60,421 bases of DNA from Flavobacteriales bacterium CG_4_9_14_3_um_filter_40_17 (GCA_002790195.1 PFUR01000007.1:1-60421), one strand, 5' to 3'. Positions 9,003 to 18,074 are shown, numbered from the stretch's first letter. Translations and numbers: made by a program. The notes: generated by a model not told the origin, from the sequence alone.

Positions 9003-9188
9003 TTAGTTCTTATTGATTTGCTCCGCAGCTATACCCGTATAACGCTCGCCCACAATTTTGGTTTTATTGAAATCTTCCGTAAGTTTTTGTAACTTCTGGG
9101 ACGCAAATTCATAGTCGGCAGCCCATAGGTTTTCCTGTAAATGAGCCAACTTAGTTGTTCCCGGTATGGGACAATGAATGTATTGCAA
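9003..9188 (-). pseudogene. Aldo/keto reductase C-terminal remnant
   Basis: About 60 codons matching the C-terminus of aldo/keto reductases of the AKR11/YhdN kind: PIPGTTKLAHLQENLWAADYEF, then a terminal helix QKLQKLTEDFNKTKIVGERYTGIAAEQ. PIPGTTK is the conserved NADP(H)-binding segment. The ~270 upstream residues with the catalytic Tyr/Lys/Asp and barrel are absent; an in-frame TAA lies two codons before the first possible start. It is therefore a remnant, not a small gene. AraC regulators and aldo/keto reductases are frequent neighbours in Bacteroidetes, so it probably decayed together with the adjacent AraC gene. Confidence 0.75.
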
Positions 9189-9331
9189 TATTTATTCATT
9201 AGCGTTTAATCCCATCGAGATTAGAATATAAGAAAAACAACAGTTAGATATTATAAACAGTTGTGTTTCCAAAGCACAATACACGAACTTTAAATCCGGC
9301 GGAAATAATTCCACAAGATTTTTCAATTTAA

Positions 9332-10657
9332 TCAGCAAGGATTATCCGATTCTTCATTCACATTATTCCCCAACAAAACCCCTTTCAACTCCTCATAAGT
9401 TGATATTCGGATGCTCGTTTTGGGTTTGTGCATCACGGCTGCTATCTGCACCGGAATCGGGATTTTAAGGTTTAAGGTTTTTTCCACTTCCTCCAAGAAT
9501 TTCACCGGGTGCGCCGTTTCTAAAAAAATACCGGTGGTATCAGCATTGTTTTGGATGTGTTTTTTCAATCCGAGGTAACCTACCGCGCCGTGCGGGTCGG
9601 CAATATAGCCCTTGTCTTCATACAGTATTTTCATGGCTTCACGGGTTTGTGCATCGGTGAAACTATAAGCTGAAAAATGCTTTTTCAATTGGTCGAAATT
9701 ATTACCGAAAAGCTGTTGGATGCGGATAAAATTACTCGGGTTGCCCACATCCATCGCATTGGAAATGGTCGGTTTAGAGGGTTTTGGCTTGTATTCACCG
9801 CTTGCCAAATAATTGGGGACGATGTCGTTCAAATTGGTTGAAGCAACAAAATGCGCGATGGGCAGGCCTAATTTGGAAGCGACGATACCGGCGCAGATAT
9901 TCCCGAAGTTCCCACTTGGCACCGAGAAAACAATCGATTTGCTTAAATCTTCGAGTTGGCGGACGGCAAAAAAGTAGTAAAACATCTGTGGCAACCATCG
10001 CGCCACATTGATGGAGTTGGCAGAAGTCAGTGTCACACTTTTGAGGCTTTCATCCATAAAAGCGCGCTTCACCATGTCTTGGCAATCGTCAAAAGTACCG
10101 GCTACTTCGAGCGCGGTGATGTTTTGTCCCAGCGTGGTCAACTGTTTTTCCTGAATGCCGCTCACTTTTCCGCTTGGGTAGAGGATGATGACATCCACGC
10201 CTTCCACGCCCAAAAACCCGTTGGCAACCGCACCGCCAGTGTCGCCCGAAGTGGCAACAAGCACGGTCACTTTTTGGTTTTTCTTTTCACGGTTGAAGTA
10301 GCCAAGGCAGCGCGCCATAAAACGCGCGCCCACATCTTTAAAAGCCATCGTTGGGCCGTGAAAAAGTTCGAGGCTGTAAACCGAATCGGATATTTTTACC
10401 AGCGGGAAATCAAAATCGACGGTTTCGGCGGCAATCTGTTTTAAAACGGCTTCGGGAATCTCGTCCCCCACAAACTGGTTGATTACTTCGTAAGCAATTT
10501 CGGCATGCGAATACGATTTTAATTGACGGATAAAATCAGTTGAAAGCGGCCGGATGCTCTCCGGGAAATAGAGTCCTTTGTCCGGAGCCAAACCGTTGAC
10601 GACAGCGGTTTCAAAAGAAACTTCCGGTGATTGGTGATGGAGGCTGTAATACTTCAT
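9332..10657 (-). CDS. thrC: Threonine synthase
   Basis: PLP enzyme of 441 residues that converts O-phosphohomoserine to threonine, the last step of the pathway. The start at 10657 (MKYYSLHHQSPEVSFETAVVNGLAPDKGLYFPE) is the family's usual N-terminus; longer in-frame extensions to 10729 are not family-like. The PLP-binding Lys is in HGPTMAFKDVGARFMA. VLVATSGDTGGAVANGF and the phosphate-binding SVPSGNFGNICAGIVA are present, and HGAVGYLGL lies near the C-terminus. It is the third gene of thrABC, 75 bp after thrB. Confidence 0.95.
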   Translation of the reverse strand: MKYYSLHHQSPEVSFETAVVNGLAPDKGLYFPESIRPLSTDFIRQLKSYSHAEIAYEVINQFVGDEIPEAVLKQIAAETVDFDFPLVKISDSVYSLELFHGPTMAFKDVGARFMARCLGYFNREKKNQKVTVLVATSGDTGGAVANGFLGVEGVDVIILYPSGKVSGIQEKQLTTLGQNITALEVAGTFDDCQDMVKRAFMDESLKSVTLTSANSINVARWLPQMFYYFFAVRQLEDLSKSIVFSVPSGNFGNICAGIVASKLGLPIAHFVASTNLNDIVPNYLASGEYKPKPSKPTISNAMDVGNPSNFIRIQQLFGNNFDQLKKHFSAYSFTDAQTREAMKILYEDKGYIADPHGAVGYLGLKKHIQNNADTTGIFLETAHPVKFLEEVEKTLNLKIPIPVQIAAVMHKPKTSIRISTYEELKGVLLGNNVNEESDNPC

Positions 10658-10732
10658 AAAACTTATACTTTTTAACAAAATCACAAATAACATCATACAA
10701 ATAACAAATTCAAAGCAGCCAGCAACCAATCC

Positions 10733-11653
10733 CTAATCAACTTTTATCCCCTGCGGATTCACTTTCGACAAGTGGACATCAAACGGGATTTGACTTTTTT
10801 GATATACTTTTCGCATTGCTTCAGCAACTTGACCGGCAATTTTTTCTCCGCGATTGAGCGCAAAAATAGACGGGCCTGAGCCCGAAATGCCACAACCCAG
10901 TGCGCCGTTTTCCAATGCCGCAAGCTTGACTTCATCAAACAGCGGAATCAACATGGAGCGGGCAGGTTCGACGATTTCGTCTTTCAGTGAATCGGCTATC
11001 AAGTTGTAATCATTCATAAAAAGCCCCGACACAAATCCGCCCAAATAACCCGATTGCCGAACCGCTTTTTTCAACAGTACATGCGTTTTGAGGATGGCAC
11101 GTGCATCAGAGGTCTTGACTTCAATCTGTGGATGGAGCACCACGGCATAGAGTTCTTCTGGCGAGGGCAGTGAAACAACGCGCAGCGGTTGACAACTTTG
11201 GATAAGCGTGAAACCACCAAAAATACAGGGAGTCACGTTATCGGCGTGCTCGGTGCCACCTGCGAGGGCTTCCCCCTTCATGGCAAACCCGACCAATTCT
11301 TCCTTCGAAAAAGGCTTGCCCAACAACTCGTTAATACCGAAAACTGCACCTGCCGAACTGGCCGCGCTGCTACCTATGCCACTACCCGGTTTGATGTTTT
11401 TCTCGATTTCAATGTCAAATCCTTGTTCACCTCCATAGGCTTTCAGCAAAGCCAAAGCCGACACGCCGGAAACATTTTTCAAAATTTCCATCGGTAGCGA
11501 TTGACCGGTGATTTTGGTAATCCGAAGTTCGCCAACATTATTGCGGCGAATGGTCATCCAATCGCCCACGCTGTCTAAGGCAAAGCCCAACACATCAAAG
11601 CCACAAGATACATTGGCAACAGTGGCCGGGGCAAAGAGGTGTATTTCATTCAT
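10733..11653 (-). CDS. thrB: Homoserine kinase
   Basis: GHMP-family kinase of 306 residues that phosphorylates homoserine to O-phosphohomoserine. N-terminal motif LFAPATVANVSCGFDVLGFALD and ATP-binding motif PGSGIGSSAASSAGAVFGINELLG are clear. The C-terminal GALGCGISGSGPSIFAL is the third GHMP motif. It starts 6 bp after the end of thrA and is followed by thrC, so it is the middle gene of the operon. Confidence 0.95.
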   Translation of the reverse strand: MNEIHLFAPATVANVSCGFDVLGFALDSVGDWMTIRRNNVGELRITKITGQSLPMEILKNVSGVSALALLKAYGGEQGFDIEIEKNIKPGSGIGSSAASSAGAVFGINELLGKPFSKEELVGFAMKGEALAGGTEHADNVTPCIFGGFTLIQSCQPLRVVSLPSPEELYAVVLHPQIEVKTSDARAILKTHVLLKKAVRQSGYLGGFVSGLFMNDYNLIADSLKDEIVEPARSMLIPLFDEVKLAALENGALGCGISGSGPSIFALNRGEKIAGQVAEAMRKVYQKSQIPFDVHLSKVNPQGIKVD

Positions 11654-11659
11654 TTGATT

Positions 11660-14104
11660 CTATTTTTTTATTCGGATAATATCGCCAAAAATTCCCGAAG
11701 CCGTGACATCGGCACCCGCACCGGCTCCTTTCACGATGAGTGGTTGCTCATTGTATCGGCTGGTATAGAACAATACGATGTTGTCCTTTCCCGCGATGTC
11801 ATAAAACGGATGGCCGGAAGGTATTTCTTGCAATCCGACCTTGGCTTTTCCATTGTCAAAAGTAGCAACATATTTCAGTTTACACCCTTTTTTCAAAGCG
11901 TTCTGCAGCAAATTTTCAAAATGCGCTTCGTTTTTTTCCAAGGCTTTGTAAAAATCAGCCACGTTGTTGGTTTTGAGCACTTCTTCGGGCAAAAACGACA
12001 CGTTTTCTACATCTTCTGTTTCGATTGCATAGCTGCTTTCTCTGGCCAAAATGAGTATTTTCCGCAACACATCCACACCGCTTAAGTCGATTTTCGGGTC
12101 GGGTTCGGTGTAACCTTCCGCTTGCGCCCGGCGAACAACTTCGGTAAAGGACTTCCCGGGAGTGAAGTTGTTGAATACGAAATTTAGGCTTCCGGAAAGA
12201 ATTGCCTGGATGGAACGTATCTGATCGCCCGATGCCACAAGGTTGTTGAGCGTGTTGATGACCGGCAAACCCGCACCTACATTGGTTTCAAACAAAAAGG
12301 GTGCGTTGTATTTCCTGGACAATCGTTTGAGTTCGCGGTAGTTTTCTAACTTAGATGAACTGGCGACCTTGTTGCAGGTGACCACGCCAATGCTGTTTTT
12401 TAAATAATAACTGTACATATCGGCAATCACTTCGCTGGCGGTGTTATCGACAAAAACGCTGTTTCGAAGATTGATTTTTTTGACGTTTTCATAAAATGCT
12501 TTCGGACTTGAATCTTCTCCTTTCGCCAACACTTCTTTCCATTTGTCCAAAGCAATTCCTTCTTTGTCAAAGACCATTTTTTTGGAGTTGGACATGCCGG
12601 CCACTTGTATGTTGAGGTGTAGGTTATCGATTAAGTATTGACGTTGTTTTTCAATTTGATGAAGCAGTTTGGAGCCTACATTTCCCACGCCGCAGATAAA
12701 CAGGTTCAACTGAACAATCTGAGTTTCGAAAAAAGTTTCATGCAAAGTATTGAGTGCTTTCACCACGTCTCTGTTGTCAATCACGGCTGAAATATTATTC
12801 TCGGAAGCACCCTGTGCGATGGCGCGGATGTTGACATTGTTTTGCCCCAACGCGCTGAACATTTTCCCACTGATGCCTTGGTGGTTTTTCATGCGGTCGC
12901 CTACCAATGCCAAAATGGAAAGGTTTTTTTCCAATTTGAGCGGTTCGATTTTATGGAGCGAACGTTCATAAACGAAAGCTTCATCCACCGCATCTTTGGC
13001 ACGGTGCGCGTCCGATTCGTTGATGCCTAAACAGATGGAATGTTCGGAAGAGGCTTGTGTGATAAATATCACATTGATTTTTTCTTGAAATAAAGTTTCA
13101 AACAATCGCTTTGAAAACCCCGGGATTCCTACCATTCCACTTCCCTCCAAGGTCAACAAAGCGATTTTATCGACGTGGCTGATGCCTCTGACAGGCTTAA
13201 ATAAGTCATTGGCATTTTTGTGAATCAGCGTTCCGGTTTCTTCGGGTGCGTAGGTGTTTTTGATGGCTATCGGAATTTTTTTCTGTAAAACCGGTTGCAC
13301 AGTTGGCGGATAGAGCACTTTCGCCCCGAAGTGAGACAATTCGAGGGCTTCTTGATACGAAATTTCAGGTATCGGGTAGGCCTGTTTGACCAAAGCCGGA
13401 TTGGCGGTAAACATGCCACTCACATCAGTCCAGATTTCCAACACATCGGCTTGGTATGCGGCGGCAATGATGGCTGCCGTATAATCTGACCCACCGCGCC
13501 CCAAGGTGGTAGTTTCACCTTTGGTTGTAGCCGCGATGAAACCCGGCAGGATGGTAACACGGTTTTTGGTTTGATCAAAATAGGTTTTGATGTTTGCGTT
13601 GGTTTGTTCGAAATTGACCACTGCTTGCGTAAACTGGTTGTTGGTTACAATCAATTCCCGGCTGTCTTTGCGTATAGTATCAGGCAAACTTTCGGACAAA
13701 GCTTCCGCCACGATTGTCGAACTGAGCAATTCGCCAAAACTTACAATTTTGTCCAACGATTTGGGCGATAAATCATTGATGAGATAAATGCCCTCTAATA
13801 TATTTTCGAGATCATTAAATAGTTTTTTGATTTGGCTCAACACATGGCTTTGGCGGATGATAGACACTACCTTTTTAGCCAATTGCACATGGTGGTTTTC
13901 GAGTGCGCTGATTTCATCGCGGAAGGATTCGTTTTTGTCATAAGCCAATTCGGCAGCTTTAATCAACCGGTCTGTGGTTTTTCCGCTGGCAGATACAACT
14001 ACGGCCAAACGGCTATTTTCCGATTCTTTGAGGACGATGTCAAACAAATTTTTTAAGATGTCCGCATCTTTGAGCGAACTACCTCCAAATTTTAATACTT
14101 TCAT
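11660..14104 (-). CDS. thrA: Bifunctional aspartate kinase / homoserine dehydrogenase
   Basis: Fusion protein of 814 residues that carries out the first and third steps from aspartate to threonine. The N-terminal aspartokinase has KFGGSSLKD at the start and GFIAATTKGETTTLGRGGSDYTAAIIAAA near 190-215. Two ACT domains follow (roughly 310-450; GSGMVGIPGFSKRLFETL, ISAVIDNRDVVKALNTLHETFF). The homoserine dehydrogenase half has an NAD(P)-binding FICGVGNVGSKLLHQIE, TCNKVA, FETNVGAGLPVINTLNNLVASGD and GADVTASGIFGDIIRI at the end. Length and order match the ThrA type. It is the first gene of the operon, 75 bp after the stop of the candidate leader peptide at 14180-14278. Allosteric control by threonine through the ACT domains is expected from the family. 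Confidence 0.96.
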   Translation of the reverse strand: MKVLKFGGSSLKDADILKNLFDIVLKESENSRLAVVVSASGKTTDRLIKAAELAYDKNESFRDEISALENHHVQLAKKVVSIIRQSHVLSQIKKLFNDLENILEGIYLINDLSPKSLDKIVSFGELLSSTIVAEALSESLPDTIRKDSRELIVTNNQFTQAVVNFEQTNANIKTYFDQTKNRVTILPGFIAATTKGETTTLGRGGSDYTAAIIAAAYQADVLEIWTDVSGMFTANPALVKQAYPIPEISYQEALELSHFGAKVLYPPTVQPVLQKKIPIAIKNTYAPEETGTLIHKNANDLFKPVRGISHVDKIALLTLEGSGMVGIPGFSKRLFETLFQEKINVIFITQASSEHSICLGINESDAHRAKDAVDEAFVYERSLHKIEPLKLEKNLSILALVGDRMKNHQGISGKMFSALGQNNVNIRAIAQGASENNISAVIDNRDVVKALNTLHETFFETQIVQLNLFICGVGNVGSKLLHQIEKQRQYLIDNLHLNIQVAGMSNSKKMVFDKEGIALDKWKEVLAKGEDSSPKAFYENVKKINLRNSVFVDNTASEVIADMYSYYLKNSIGVVTCNKVASSSKLENYRELKRLSRKYNAPFLFETNVGAGLPVINTLNNLVASGDQIRSIQAILSGSLNFVFNNFTPGKSFTEVVRRAQAEGYTEPDPKIDLSGVDVLRKILILARESSYAIETEDVENVSFLPEEVLKTNNVADFYKALEKNEAHFENLLQNALKKGCKLKYVATFDNGKAKVGLQEIPSGHPFYDIAGKDNIVLFYTSRYNEQPLIVKGAGAGADVTASGIFGDIIRIKK

Positions 14105-14146
14105 GGATTATCTGTGGATATAAGAAATGCAAAAAAAACTTTTTTT

Positions 14147-14198
14147 AAAAAAATAGGGTAAGCGGATGATATGTGTTTTTTATACCCCATAAGGGGTA
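14147..14198 (-). promoter_or_regulatory. Candidate thr operon attenuator hairpins
   Basis: On the minus strand, three complementary segments follow each other. Segment 1 is TACCCC (RC of 14193-14198), inside the last Thr-Pro codons of the leader peptide. Segment 2 is GGGGTA (RC of 14183-14188), the last two sense codons. Segment 3 is TACCC (RC of 14156-14160), followed by TA and a run of seven T. Segments 1 and 2 form a tight hairpin with a 4-base loop. Segments 2 and 3 form an alternative stem directly before the T-run, like an intrinsic terminator. Mutually exclusive pairing overlapping a leader ORF is the hallmark of attenuation, but which fold terminates under starvation cannot be settled by eye. 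Confidence 0.5.
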
Positions 14199-14278
14199 AT
14201 GGTGATGATAGCAACAATGGACATAGCACCGAAGCGCATGTTTTGCTTGTAAATTCCGAATGTAGAAACGGTTTTCAT
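14180..14278 (-). CDS. Candidate thr operon leader peptide (32 aa)
   Basis: Small ORF from ATG at 14278 to TAA at 14180, upstream of thrA on the same strand. The peptide begins MKTVSTFGIYK and near its end reads IVAIITITPYGV. The segment IVAIITIT holds four Ile and two Thr in eight codons (ATT GTT GCT ATC ATC ACC ATT ACC). Isoleucine and threonine are exactly the products expected to regulate thrABC, as in the enterobacterial thr leader. A TAnnTTTG promoter element lies 20 bp upstream, and overlapping hairpins lie at and after the Ile/Thr codons. Its function would be in its translation, not its product. Confidence 0.65.
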   Translation of the reverse strand: MKTVSTFGIYKQNMRFGAMSIVAIITITPYGV

Positions 14279-14297
14279 CACCTGTTTTTAAGTGTGA

Positions 14298-14305
14298 CAA
14301 AAGTA
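14298..14305 (-). promoter_or_regulatory. -7 promoter element of the thr operon
   Basis: TACTTTTG on the minus strand matches the Bacteroidetes housekeeping -7 consensus TAnnTTTG exactly. It is 20 bp upstream of the leader peptide ATG, which would give a 5' UTR of about 15 nt before the leader. A -33 TTTG is not evident; only a T-rich stretch lies at the right distance. Confidence 0.5.
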
Positions 14306-14380
14306 TTATATTTATACATTCTAAAAAAGTTGCTTGAAATTTTTATTAAATCTTCAATTATGCATGAATTTCTTTGAGAT

Positions 14381-15889
14381 ATGAAAATTTTGAATGCTGA
14401 GCAACTGCGTGTTGCTGATAAAAATATAATGTTAAATCAAAAAATAACCTCTGTCGAATTGATGGGGCGCGCGGCTAATTCGTGTTTTCGGTGGTTGATT
14501 AATCACCTCAGCGAAGGCTGCCGATCGATTTATATCTTCTGCGGAGTTGGCAACAACGGAGGTGACGGGATGGCAATCGCGTCGTTGTTGAGAGAAAATG
14601 GTTTAGAAATTAAAGTTTTTGAATTGCTTTTTTCGAATCAGCCTTCTGCTGATTTTTTGTTTTATAGAGACGAATGGACGCAATCCGGTGAAAAGGTATT
14701 TCCTATTCAGTCCGAAAAAGATTTTCCAAAAATAGATTCTTCAGCTGTTGTCATAGACGCTGTTTTCGGCTATGGGCTGAACCGTCCGCCCGAAAAATGG
14801 GTGCAATGTTTGTTTGCGTATTTGAACGAAAGCAACTTAGAAATTATCTCTATCGATGTGCCGTCGGGGCTTTATCTCGACAAAATTCCTGCAACTGAGG
14901 AGACTGTGATAAAGGCGAGGCACACGCTCACTTTCGAGTTTCCAAAATTGGTTTTTTTCTTGCCGCAAACGTCAACTTTTACAGGAGATTGGCATTTGAT
15001 GTCCTTGCAAAGCAACCCCGAAGATTTGGAGGGCATCGATTGTCAACAGTTTTTATTAGATGAAAAAATAATGGCAGCCATGCTAAAACCTAGAGCGAGA
15101 TTTTCTCACAAAGGCACGTTTGGCCATGCTTTGTTGGTTGGCGGGAGTTACGGAAAAATTGGTGCGATGCTTTTGTCAGCGAAGGCGTGTTTGCGCAGTG
15201 GCGCGGGTTTGGTGAGCGTTTTTGTCCCGCGTTGCGGTTACCTTCCTTTCCAATCAGCCTTACCCGAAATTATGGTGATAGACGATGAAGCAGACAAACA
15301 ACTGGAAGACATTAAAATCCCAAAAAAATTTACGGCTGTCGGCATCGGGATGGGCATGGGGCAACATCCGAAAACCGGCAGGGCATTGCACCGTTTTTTG
15401 TTGAAAAATAGATCACCCTTGCTTTTGGATGCGGATGCATTGAATATCTTATCTCAAAAAACAGCATGGCTTTCGCTCTTGCCGCCTCAAAGTGTCCTCA
15501 CACCGCATCCAAAAGAACTCGAACGGTTGATTGGTACTTGGAAAGATGATTTTGAAAAGATTGAAAAAACGCAAGATTTTGCCCGCCGGCATCAGTTGGT
15601 TGTTTTGATTAAAGGCGCACACACGTTGATTGTTACGCAGGATGATATTTGGATTAATTCCACCGGAAACCCGGGCATGGCCTCCGCGGGCAGCGGCGAC
15701 GTGCTGTCTGGTATCATCACGGGATTTTTGGCACAAGGTTATGCGACAAATGAGGCGGCTATCTTAGGCGTTTATCTGCACGGTTTGGCGGGCGATTTGG
15801 CGGTTGCCGATTGCCAAAGCGAAGCTTCACTCATCGCTTCAGACATTGTCGAAAATTTAGGAAATGCTTTTCGGGTATTTGGGAAATAA
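14381..15889 (+). CDS. nnr: Bifunctional NAD(P)H-hydrate epimerase/dehydratase
   Basis: Metabolite-repair enzyme of 502 residues that epimerises and dehydrates damaged NAD(P)H hydrates. The N-terminal YjeF_N epimerase domain (1-~210) has FCGVGNNGGDGMAIASLLR and VIDAVFGYGLNRP. The C-terminal ADP/ATP-dependent dehydratase (carbohydrate-kinase-like, ~230-500) has KGTFGHALLVGGSYGKIGAMLLSAKA, LTPHPKELERLIG and the catalytic STGNPGMASAGSGDVLSGIITGFLAQG. Length and domain order match the fused bacterial form. It is transcribed divergently from the thr operon, with the leader region between them. Confidence 0.94.
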   Translation: MKILNAEQLRVADKNIMLNQKITSVELMGRAANSCFRWLINHLSEGCRSIYIFCGVGNNGGDGMAIASLLRENGLEIKVFELLFSNQPSADFLFYRDEWTQSGEKVFPIQSEKDFPKIDSSAVVIDAVFGYGLNRPPEKWVQCLFAYLNESNLEIISIDVPSGLYLDKIPATEETVIKARHTLTFEFPKLVFFLPQTSTFTGDWHLMSLQSNPEDLEGIDCQQFLLDEKIMAAMLKPRARFSHKGTFGHALLVGGSYGKIGAMLLSAKACLRSGAGLVSVFVPRCGYLPFQSALPEIMVIDDEADKQLEDIKIPKKFTAVGIGMGMGQHPKTGRALHRFLLKNRSPLLLDADALNILSQKTAWLSLLPPQSVLTPHPKELERLIGTWKDDFEKIEKTQDFARRHQLVVLIKGAHTLIVTQDDIWINSTGNPGMASAGSGDVLSGIITGFLAQGYATNEAAILGVYLHGLAGDLAVADCQSEASLIASDIVENLGNAFRVFGK

Positions 15890-16381
15890 AAATCTGAGTT
15901 TGGAATAACAAAACAATGTTAGTTTGAATAAAAAACCTGAAAGATTATTATATCAAAAACAAATCATTTTGTCTATTTTGATATATCCCGATTTCCGGTA
16001 AAACAGGACACAGAAAAAGAGTGACCATTAAACTCACTGTACGTAAAATCATTGTTAGGAAAAACTTTTACTGAGAAATTGAATTAAAATGGAGTTTTTA
16101 ATATTTGATTAATTGACATAAAGTTAACTTAAAAAAACAGGTTTACCTTATTTTTTATCGATAAATCTACTATGTATTTCTCTCACTTAAAACTCATTAA
16201 AAATGAAGCAGATCTTACACCAAATAGAATTTGTTCTTTACCAACTAAGACAGATGCGCCCTCTGCGATTTTGATTAAAAAACAGCATCAACTAACCCCG
16301 AATTTTTACTAATCTTAACTTAAAATCACTAAAATAAAAATCTTTCAATTTGAAAATATAGTAGAATTAGAGTAGAAAGCC
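15890..16381. other. Intergenic stretch without recognised gene
   Basis: About 490 very AT-rich bases after nnr. A 23-codon frame starting at 16203 (MKQILHQIEF...) is the only short ORF with a normal-looking start, and nothing supports it. No hairpin with a T-run, tRNA or repeat was recognised. Confidence 0.45.
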
Positions 16382-16612
16382 CTACTGCTTCTTCACAAAA
16401 AGATAGTACAAATTAATCCCTACGATGATGGTATTGGTGGCAATCACCGGTATCGAATCCAACAAAACCCCATAGGCAATAAAAGCTCCGCAACCAAAAC
16501 TATTCACGATGCGCAAAGTTCGTATGTTGCGCATTAAAAAAGAAATTAACACGCCAACCGACGCAATGTACCCGACCCATTCAGTTGTTGCGATGCCTAA
16601 AAATTCTTCCAT
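16382..16612 (-). CDS. Small YgjV-like inner membrane protein
   Basis: Protein of 76 residues starting MEEFLGIATTEWVGYIAS. It has two to three hydrophobic helices (roughly 14-28, 37-52 and 54-72) and the pattern FLMRNIRTLRIVNSFGCGAFIAYGVLLDSIPVIATNTIIVGIN typical of YgjV-family membrane proteins. Database relatives are often mislabelled uroporphyrinogen decarboxylase; nothing here resembles that enzyme. A perfect -7 element on the same strand (16640-16647) lies upstream of the ATG at 16612. That argues against the longer TTG start at 16642, which overlaps the element. Function unknown. Confidence 0.8.
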   Translation of the reverse strand: MEEFLGIATTEWVGYIASVGVLISFLMRNIRTLRIVNSFGCGAFIAYGVLLDSIPVIATNTIIVGINLYYLFVKKQ

Positions 16613-16639
16613 ACCTTTTCTTCCGGATTTAATTGACGG

Positions 16640-16647
16640 CAAATGTA
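16640..16647 (-). promoter_or_regulatory. -7 promoter element of the ygjV-like gene
   Basis: TACATTTG on the minus strand, an exact TAnnTTTG match, 27 bp upstream of the ATG at 16612. A TTG lies 17 bp further upstream (16665-16667). It decides the start choice for the small membrane protein. Confidence 0.5.
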
Positions 16648-16736
16648 GCCTAAAAAATCAGCTTCAAGCTTCAATTTTTTGACAAAAATCAACCGTTTTA
16701 CGCAAATCGGCTTGTGCGTCACCTTATAGAAACAAC

Positions 16737-16744
16737 TATCTTTG
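16737..16744 (+). promoter_or_regulatory. -7 promoter element of rimO
   Basis: TATCTTTG, an exact TAnnTTTG match, 22 bp before the rimO ATG. A TTG at 16712-16714 could serve as the -33 element (22 bp spacing). Confidence 0.5.
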
Positions 16745-16766
16745 CATCGTTTTACAAAAATCAACT

Positions 16767-18074
16767 ATGCGAACCAAATCCCTGAAAAAGAACAGAATCA
16801 ATGTAGTCACCTTGGGTTGTTCCAAAAATGTATATGATTCGGAAGTACTGATGGGGCAGCTCAAAGCCAGTGGAAAAGATGTGGTTCATGAAGGAGAAGG
16901 CAATATCGTGGTCATCAACACCTGCGGATTTATCAACAACGCCAAAGAAGAATCGATTAACACCATCCTCGAATATGTATCTCAAAAAGAAGCCGGGACG
17001 ATCGACAAAGTTTTTGTAACGGGCTGTTTGAGCGAACGATACAAACCCGATCTTCAGAAAGAAATACCGAACGTAGATGCCTATTTCGGAACCACCGATT
17101 TGCCCAATCTACTCAATGCGTTAGGTGCGGATTATAAACACGAACTCATCGGCGAGCGCTTGACAACCACACCCAAGAATTATGCTTATCTCAAAATTGC
17201 TGAGGGTTGCGACCGGCCGTGCAGTTTTTGCGCCATTCCGCTGATGCGTGGCAAACACGTGTCGCAACCCATCGAAAAATTGCTGAAAGAAGCGGAAACG
17301 CTTGCTAAAAATGGTGTTAAAGAACTGATTTTGATAGCGCAAGATTTGACCTACTACGGTTTGGATTTGTATAAAAAACGAAATCTCGCGGAACTTATCA
17401 CAGCCTTAGCCAAGGTGGATGGCATCGAATGGATACGCCTGCATTACGCTTTCCCAACCGGTTTTCCCTTAGATGTGCTGGACGTGATGAAGGCCGAACC
17501 CAAGATTTGCAACTACATCGACATTCCGCTTCAACACATTGCCGACAGTGTCCTCAAGTCGATGCGGCGCGGCACCACGCAAGAAAAAACCACCCAATTA
17601 ATCAAAACCTTTCGGGAGAAAGTTCCCGGCATGGCCATCAGAACAACCTTGATTGTCGGTTATCCGGGCGAAACCGAAGCCGATTTTGAGCTGTTGAAAA
17701 GCTGGGTGAAAGCCATGCGGTTTGAACGCCTGGGCTGTTTTACCTATTCACATGAAGAAAACACCCACGCTTATTTGTTGGAAGACGATGTGCCGGAAGA
17801 AACCAAACAACAGCGTGCAAATGAAATCATGGAAGTGCAATCGCAGATTTCGTGGGACCTCAATCAAGAAAAAATTGGGCAGGTATTTCGTTGCATCATT
17901 GACCGGAAAGAAGGTGGATTTTTTGTCGGCCGAACCGAGTTTGATTCACCCGATGTGGACAATGAAGTGCTGGTAGATGCCACCCTTCACTATGTCAAGA
18001 TTGGCGATTTTGTCGAATTGCGCATCACCGATGCGACTGAGTTTGACTTGTATGCAGAACCATTAACCAAGTAA
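16767..18074 (+). CDS. rimO: Ribosomal protein S12 methylthiotransferase RimO
   Basis: Radical-SAM methylthiotransferase of 435 residues that adds a methylthio group to an Asp of ribosomal protein S12. The N-terminal UPF0004 domain carries cluster Cys residues in TLGCSKNVYDSEVLMGQL, NTCGFINNAKEES and VTGCLSERY. The radical-SAM core has the CxxxCxxC motif in CDRPCSFCAIPLMRGKHVS. The C-terminal TRAM domain ends with HYVKIGDFVELRITDATEFDLYA. The DLPNLL and SMRRGTT motifs separate RimO from MiaB. It stands alone behind its own promoter. Confidence 0.96.
   Translation: MRTKSLKKNRINVVTLGCSKNVYDSEVLMGQLKASGKDVVHEGEGNIVVINTCGFINNAKEESINTILEYVSQKEAGTIDKVFVTGCLSERYKPDLQKEIPNVDAYFGTTDLPNLLNALGADYKHELIGERLTTTPKNYAYLKIAEGCDRPCSFCAIPLMRGKHVSQPIEKLLKEAETLAKNGVKELILIAQDLTYYGLDLYKKRNLAELITALAKVDGIEWIRLHYAFPTGFPLDVLDVMKAEPKICNYIDIPLQHIADSVLKSMRRGTTQEKTTQLIKTFREKVPGMAIRTTLIVGYPGETEADFELLKSWVKAMRFERLGCFTYSHEENTHAYLLEDDVPEETKQQRANEIMEVQSQISWDLNQEKIGQVFRCIIDRKEGGFFVGRTEFDSPDVDNEVLVDATLHYVKIGDFVELRITDATEFDLYAEPLTK

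Noticed and set aside
16203-16274. 23-codon ORF starting MKQILHQIEF in the nnr-ygjV gap
   Set aside because: It has a reasonable start, but no promoter, hairpin or downstream target gene to suggest a leader or a functional small protein.
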